From positions 138,715 to 154,582 of the forward strand of contig MU646714.1 of the NCBI GenBank assembly GCA_026770585.1: 15,868 nt of DNA. Direction: 5' to 3'. The DNA comes from Baffinella frigidus. Taxonomy: Eukaryota; Cryptophyceae; Cryptomonadales; Baffinellaceae. The notes under the pieces were generated by a model. It made no database searches, was not told where the DNA came from, and saw nothing but the letters and a program-made list of their open reading frames with translations. Positions 13,212 to 15,868 of this stretch are shown here, piece by piece (position 1 is the stretch's first letter; every line of letters begins with the position of its first letter). A program made the position numbers and the translations under genes.

Positions 13212-13338
13212 CTGGTAGAGGTTTAGGGGTGGAGCTTTAGGGTACACATAACGGACACAGAAACGAGGTGAGTCAGTGAGACTCAAACCTGAAGGAGGAC
13301 AATCTTGTCATCGTGAAATACATGCACTCTCAGTGCCA

Positions 13339-13375
13339 GACCGACCAATCCTCCTGAGGGGAGGATTGGTCGGTC
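13339..13375. repeat. Perfect 16-bp hairpin, 5-nt loop
   Basis: GACCGACCAATCCTCC (13339-13354), loop TGAGG, exact reverse complement 13360-13375. It is not followed by a T-run, so it is not a bacterial-type terminator. It sits in the intron upstream of the HMG-like exon. Confidence 0.9.
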
Positions 13376-13465
13376 AAATGTCCTCAAGCACGCTTTTCAC
13401 ATAATGTTCTCGAGCACGCTTTTCACATCCATCCCCGCGTCTTTTACGATCGATGCTAGCTCCTC
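13376..13465 (-). pseudogene. Broken partial copy of the HMG-like exon
   Basis: The - strand reads EELASIVKDAGMDVKSVLEN and then IM and a stop; VKSVLED is repeated once more at 13378-13398. GAA/GAG, CTG/CTA, TCA/TCG and GTG/GTA are synonymous to the intact exon; Glu to Gly is a replacement. The acceptor CAG is changed to CCG and the helix 3 part is lost. Confidence 0.65.
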
Positions 13466-13558
13466 CGGTTTGCAATTTGGGGTTCAGGGTGTGGTGTTTA
13501 GGGTACCTAAATACCAAACCCCGCACCCCAACGTCAAGACTCGTTGACACGCAGCAGG

Positions 13559-13718
13559 TTGATAGGATAACGGCCTAAAACCCGGGTAGTTAAGCCTACG
13601 GTAGGCCGTAGGGCAGCCAGGCCTAATTTTTTCGTAGGAGCCCCCCTAGGCCCATACGGCCTACCGTAGTGAATACCGTAGGCCTAACTACCCGGTTTTC
13701 AGTCCGTTACCCTATTAA
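13559..13718. mobile_element. Long foldback element with CCTACGGTAGG core (family D)
   Basis: Left arm TTGATAGGATAACGG, AAAACCCGGGTAGTTA, GCCTACGGTAGGCCGTA; right arm is its near reverse complement ending TAACTACCCGGTTTTC and CCGTTACCCTATTAA. About 50 bp can pair on each side. It separates two partial copies of the HMG-like exon. Confidence 0.8.
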
Positions 13719-13741
13719 GGTTCAGGGTTTAGGGTTCAGGG

Positions 13742-13768
13742 GTCTTTCACGATCGATGCGAGCTCCTC
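13742..13768 (-). pseudogene. Nine-codon copy of the HMG-like exon start
   Basis: After CCCTTGCCAG the - strand reads EELASIVKD, then Pro and a stop. All codon differences from the other copies are synonymous (CTC/CTG/CTA, GAG/GAA, TCG/TCA). A good acceptor is retained, the rest of the exon is absent and replaced by TGAACCC repeat. Confidence 0.6.
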
Positions 13769-13771
13769 CTG

Positions 13772-13978
13772 GCAAGGGTTTGGGGTTTGGTGTTTGAGGT
13801 TTGGTGTTTGGTGTTTGGTGTTTGGTGCTTGGGGTGTGGGGTTTAGTGTTGAGGGTGTGGGGTGTGGGGTGTGGGGTGTGGGGTGTGGGGTGTGGGGTGT
13901 GGGGTGTGGGGTGTGGGGTTGAGGGTTTACCCTAAAACCAAAATCCTCATCCCTAAACCCCGAACCCCAACCCCTTAG
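13772..13978. repeat. Telomere-like repeats: TTTGGTG and about eleven TGTGGGG units
   Basis: GGTTTGG (13776-13840) then a homogeneous GGGGTGT array (13853-13918). The strand then switches at about 13930 to CCCTAAAACC / CCCTAAACCC, so the two halves are inverted relative to each other. Confidence 0.9.
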
Positions 13979-13998
13979 CCCACCACTTGTGCGGGGGG

Positions 13999-14151
13999 AC
14001 CTTGTTCGGATAGCGAGGGGGTAAACGGATCGGGTAACTTGTCGCCAAACTGCCCGATGGGCACTTTGGCACGAACAAATTTGACGCGACTGGTACCAAT
14101 TTTTCAATTCGTATCCGATCCGTTTGCCCCCCCTCGCTACCCGACCAAGGC
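13999..14151. mobile_element. Foldback element (family E)
   Basis: Left arm ACCTTGTTCGGATAGCGAGG, GGGTAAACGGATCGGGTAAC; right arm GTATCCGATCCGTTTGCCCC, CCCTCGCTACCCGACCAAGG. About 40-bp imperfect arms; a small inner palindrome CCAAACTGCCCGATGGGC..TTTGG. No coding content. Confidence 0.8.
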
Positions 14152-14376
14152 TTGGTTCAAGTCGAAGCGTGTGCGCACAGGCGTTGCTTTACAGTCCTCG
14201 TGGGATACAAACGAAACCTGACTTCCCGTTCGCACCTCCACGCGAAATCACCGTTGATTTTTCGTCACTTCGCATTCCTCGTATGTTGCTTTCTTTCTCG
14301 GAAGTTAATTTCTAAACGTAATGTGGTTTCTCGTTCGTGAGTTAATTTCGAACGTAATTTGGTTTCTCGTTCGCAC

Positions 14377-14403
14377 CTCCATTACTTTCTTCTTAGCGTC
14401 CTT
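14377..14403 (-). CDS. Basic 27-nt exon 'KDAKKKVME'
   Basis: Acceptor GCTCGGCAGCAG (AG 14404-14405), then AAGGACGCTAAGAAGAAAGT, AATGGAG, then donor GTGCGAA (14376). Phase 0 at both ends, so it would join VIDKEN (ends phase 0) to the HMG-like exon (starts phase 0). Two further copies at 14627-14653 (KDAKNKIME) and 14771-14797 (KDAKKKIME) keep the donor but not the acceptor AG. Lys-rich, consistent with, but not proof of, a DNA-binding protein. Confidence 0.45.
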
Positions 14404-14460
14404 CTGCTGCCGAGCGAAAAGGGAACAACTTGAAGAGTGTAAGTTGTTTTGCCTGAAAGC

Positions 14461-14481
14461 CAGGACCAGATTCTGGTCCTG
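14461..14481. repeat. Perfect 10-bp hairpin with 1-nt centre
   Basis: CAGGACCAGA-T-TCTGGTCCTG. Just upstream of the 144-bp tandem array. Confidence 0.85.
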
Positions 14482-14512
14482 ACTGTCTTATATGTGCCAC
14501 TTCGCAGCGGAC

Positions 14513-14812
14513 GCGCGTGCCCTTTCGGATCTGTCCGGTGATTTCTCGATACTTTACATTTCGCCTAAGTTACTTTCTTTCTCGTAAGTTACTTTTCAAA
14601 AAGTACTGTTGGGTTTTCGTTCGCACCTCCATTATTTTGTTCTTAGCGTCCTTTGAGCGCGTGTCCATTCGGATCGCTGCGGTGATTTCTCGATACTTTA
14701 CATTTCGCCTAAGTCACTTTCTTTCTCGTAAGTTACTTTTTCAAAAGTACTGTTAGGGTTTCGTTCGCACCTCCATTATTTTCTTCTTAGCGTCCTTTAC
14801 GCGCGTGCCTTT
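14513..14812. repeat. 144-bp tandem repeat, two full units and flanking degenerate ones
   Basis: Unit starts GCGCGTG[C/T]CC at 14513, 14657 and 14801; shared body GGTGATTTCTCGATACTTTA, CATTTCGCCTAAGT, TTTCTTTCTCGTAAGTTACT, TTCGTTCGCACCTCCATTA, TCTTAGCGTCCTTT. Older degenerate units occupy about 14225-14400. Each unit ends in a copy of the - strand exon KDAKKK(I/V)ME. Confidence 0.85.
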
Positions 14813-14859
14813 TCGGATCTCTGCGATTTCCATCTGCCCCTTCCGCGTCCACGCCTGCG

Positions 14860-14965
14860 AACGAAACGTAAAGTCAACTCGCGTGCGTTAAGTTAACTGA
14901 CGTAAAGTTAACTCACGAGGGATGTGAAGTTGACTCGCGAGGAATGTAGAGTGGCTTACGAAAAA
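14860..14965. repeat. Degenerate minisatellite (GTAAAGTTAACTCRCG)
   Basis: Units GTAAAGTCAACTCGCG, GTTAAGTTAACTGACG, GTAAAGTTAACTCACG, GTGAAGTTGACTCGCG, GTAGAGTGGCTTACG at spacings of about 16-25 bp. No gene is seen from here to 15085. Confidence 0.75.
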
Positions 14966-15084
14966 GTGTAGAACAACGTCTGTGCACACTAGCGTCAACG
15001 TCCAATGCACAACCTGACAAAAGTCATTCGCGTACAACCTTCGACATCATTCGCGAGGGAAGGTTAAGATCTGTCCACGAACAG

Positions 15085-15312
15085 ACTTCACACCCAAAAC
15101 ACCAACCCCTAGACCCTAATCCCTAAGCCCTAACCCCCAAACCCTATGCCCTAAACTCCAAACCCTAAACCCTAAACAAACCCGGAACCCCAAACAAACC
15201 CTGAGCCCTAAACTCCAGACCCCAAACCCGAAATAAACCCTACACCCCAAACGAACCCCACACCCTAAAATCTAACCCCTAAACTCCAAACACACCCTAA
15301 ACTCCAAACCAT
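15085..15312. repeat. Telomere-like C-strand repeat (CCCTAAA / CCCCAAA / CAAACAAAC variants)
   Basis: Irregular 7-bp units, C-rich on +, opposite to the neighbouring blocks. No gene seen. Confidence 0.85.
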
Positions 15313-15392
15313 ACGGAGCAGAACGCACCTTTGACGAGACAAAAAGCTCCTCCGTCACGTGAGAACTCACGTAAGTTGTGCTCCGTAAGGTT
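15307..15392 (-). pseudogene. VIDKEN-type exon fragment inside a hairpin
   Basis: Arms AAACCATACGGAGCAGAAC and GTTGTGCTCCGTAAGGTTT are inverted repeats (17 of 19 pairs); inside, ACGTGAG/CTCACGT is a second one. Between them the - strand reads TEELFVSSK (about 15329-15355) followed by GTGCGT, a diverged 3' half of the VIDKENALTEELIVSPK exon with its donor. Confidence 0.5.
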
Positions 15393-15449
15393 TAGAGTTT
15401 AGGGCATTTTTGGGGCTTCAGGTTTGGGGGTTTGAGTTTAGGGATCCAC

Positions 15450-15500
15450 CTTAGGCGAGACAATCAGCTCCTCCGTCAAAGCGTTTTCCTTATCAATAAC
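15450..15500 (-). CDS. Exon 'VIDKENALTEELIVSPK', copy A
   Basis: 51 nt, acceptor TTTCATTCAG (AG 15501-15502), donor CCTAAG|GTGGAT (15449). Phase 0 at both ends. Compared with copy B all differences are synonymous (GTT/GTG, GAT/GAC, TTG/CTG, ACG/ACA, CCT/CCC); the TTG/CTG first-position change supports the - strand. It could be the exon used upstream of KDAKKKVME, or a duplicate alternative to copy B. The protein family is not recognised. Confidence 0.6.
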
Positions 15501-15687
15501 CTGAATGAAATTTGTCGGATATCCATAAAACCTCGAAATCCTGGGGGTTACAGAGCGGAATCCAGCCGAGCGCAATCGCGCAAGCCACTAGGGCCGGGCC
15601 TCGCTCGGGTTGACAGACTATTCGTAAGTTGACATCACTGGGTTCGCGGTACAAATCCGTCAAATTTGGGGCGGGAAAGAGCCCCAC
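15501..15687 (-). other. Spacer between the two VIDKEN copies, with PAPNLTDL segment
   Basis: Directly after copy B the - frame stays open: GLFPAPNLTDLYREPSDVNL and on to a stop near 15493. So either copy B's exon is longer than copy A's, or the donor AAG|GTGGGG is used and this is intron. The same PAP..LTDL segment lies at 130-190 on the other strand, which suggests it was coding in an ancestor. Confidence 0.4.
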
Positions 15688-15738
15688 CTTGGGCGAGACA
15701 ATCAGCTCCTCTGTCAGAGCGTTTTCCTTGTCAATCAC
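15688..15738 (-). CDS. Exon 'VIDKENALTEELIVSPK', copy B
   Basis: 51 nt, acceptor CCTGAATCAG (AG 15739-15740), preceded on - by CCCCAAACCCTGAATCAG repeat; donor CCCAAG|GTGGGG (15687). Same peptide as copy A, 238 bp away. Phase 0 at both ends. Alternatively it reads through into the PAPNLTDL segment. Most upstream element seen of the proposed - strand gene; the start codon lies outside the window. Confidence 0.6.
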
Positions 15739-15758
15739 CTGATTCAGGGTTTGGGGTT

Positions 15759-15843
15759 TGGGGTTCGGGGTTTATGGTGTATGGTTTATGGTTTATGGTT
15801 TATGGTTTATGGTTTGTGGTTTATGGTTTATGGTTTATGGTTT
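15759..15843. repeat. TTTATGG repeat block
   Basis: About eleven GGTTTAT units after GGTTTGG and GGGTTC; another homogenised variant of the telomere-like 7-mer. Confidence 0.95.
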
Positions 15844-15868
15844 ATTATATATATATATATATATATAT
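15844..15868. repeat. (TA)n microsatellite
   Basis: Alternating TA run reaching the right edge of the window. Confidence 0.95.

Noticed and set aside
13339-13375. Bacterial Rho-independent terminator
   Set aside because: A perfect hairpin but no T-run, and the context is eukaryotic intronic DNA.
1-15868. A functional chromosome end (true telomere)
   Set aside because: Repeats are degenerate, interrupted by exons and mobile elements, and switch strand; no terminal run of perfect TTTAGGG is present.
1-15868. tRNA, rRNA or other structured RNA genes
   Set aside because: No cloverleaf, A/B box pair or rRNA core sequence was recognised by eye; hairpins seen belong to foldback elements.

Overview
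The window looks like nuclear DNA of a eukaryote with plant/algal-type telomere chemistry. It has no bacterial-style operons. It carries kilobases of degenerate 7-bp TTTAGGG-like repeat, many small foldback (MITE-like) elements, and very short coding segments bounded by GT..AG splice signals. TTTAGGG repeats occur in land plants, green algae, chromerids and dinoflagellates among others. I cannot name the organism, and the taxonomic statement is an inference from repeat type only.

The long open frames inside the GGGTTT-type repeats are artefacts of repeats without stops. The believable coding signal is a set of short exon-like segments. Several occur in two to five diverged copies whose differences are mostly synonymous, which also fixes the strand in several cases. 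On the + strand (650-4546) the best copies form a phase-compatible chain: 650-729, 1787-1872, 2820-2929, 2990-3060, 4019-4546. It predicts a protein with three hydrophobic segments and a hydrophilic tail rich in DHQ/DGQ. On the - strand (15738 down to 9170) a second chain also keeps phase: 15688-15738 or 15450-15500, 14377-14403, 13084-13211, optional microexon 12434-12457, 11448-11497, 10954-10994, 10816-10874, 9524-9585, 9170-9234 (stop). The 128-nt exon at 13084-13211 resembles the second half of an HMG box. Another - strand terminal exon lies at 7656-7757.

Layout: 1-120 CT microsatellite; 120-4546 the + strand exon array with partial exon copies, tandem repeats and hairpins; 4548-7254 a cluster of foldback elements in at least four families; 7280-7757 minisatellites and a - strand terminal exon with partial copies; 7895-11880 telomere-like repeats in homogenised blocks, with - strand exons embedded; 11900-13300 further exons and a 196-bp tandem repeat; 13300-15740 exon fragments, two more foldbacks and a 144-bp tandem repeat; 15760-15868 TTTATGG and TA repeats.

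The main point of interest is the architecture: exons of 24-128 nt whose introns are built largely of telomere-like 7-mers, with extra partial copies of almost every exon beside it. Neither chain was verified by transcript or homology search. Copies may be alternative exons, decaying duplicates or captured gene fragments.
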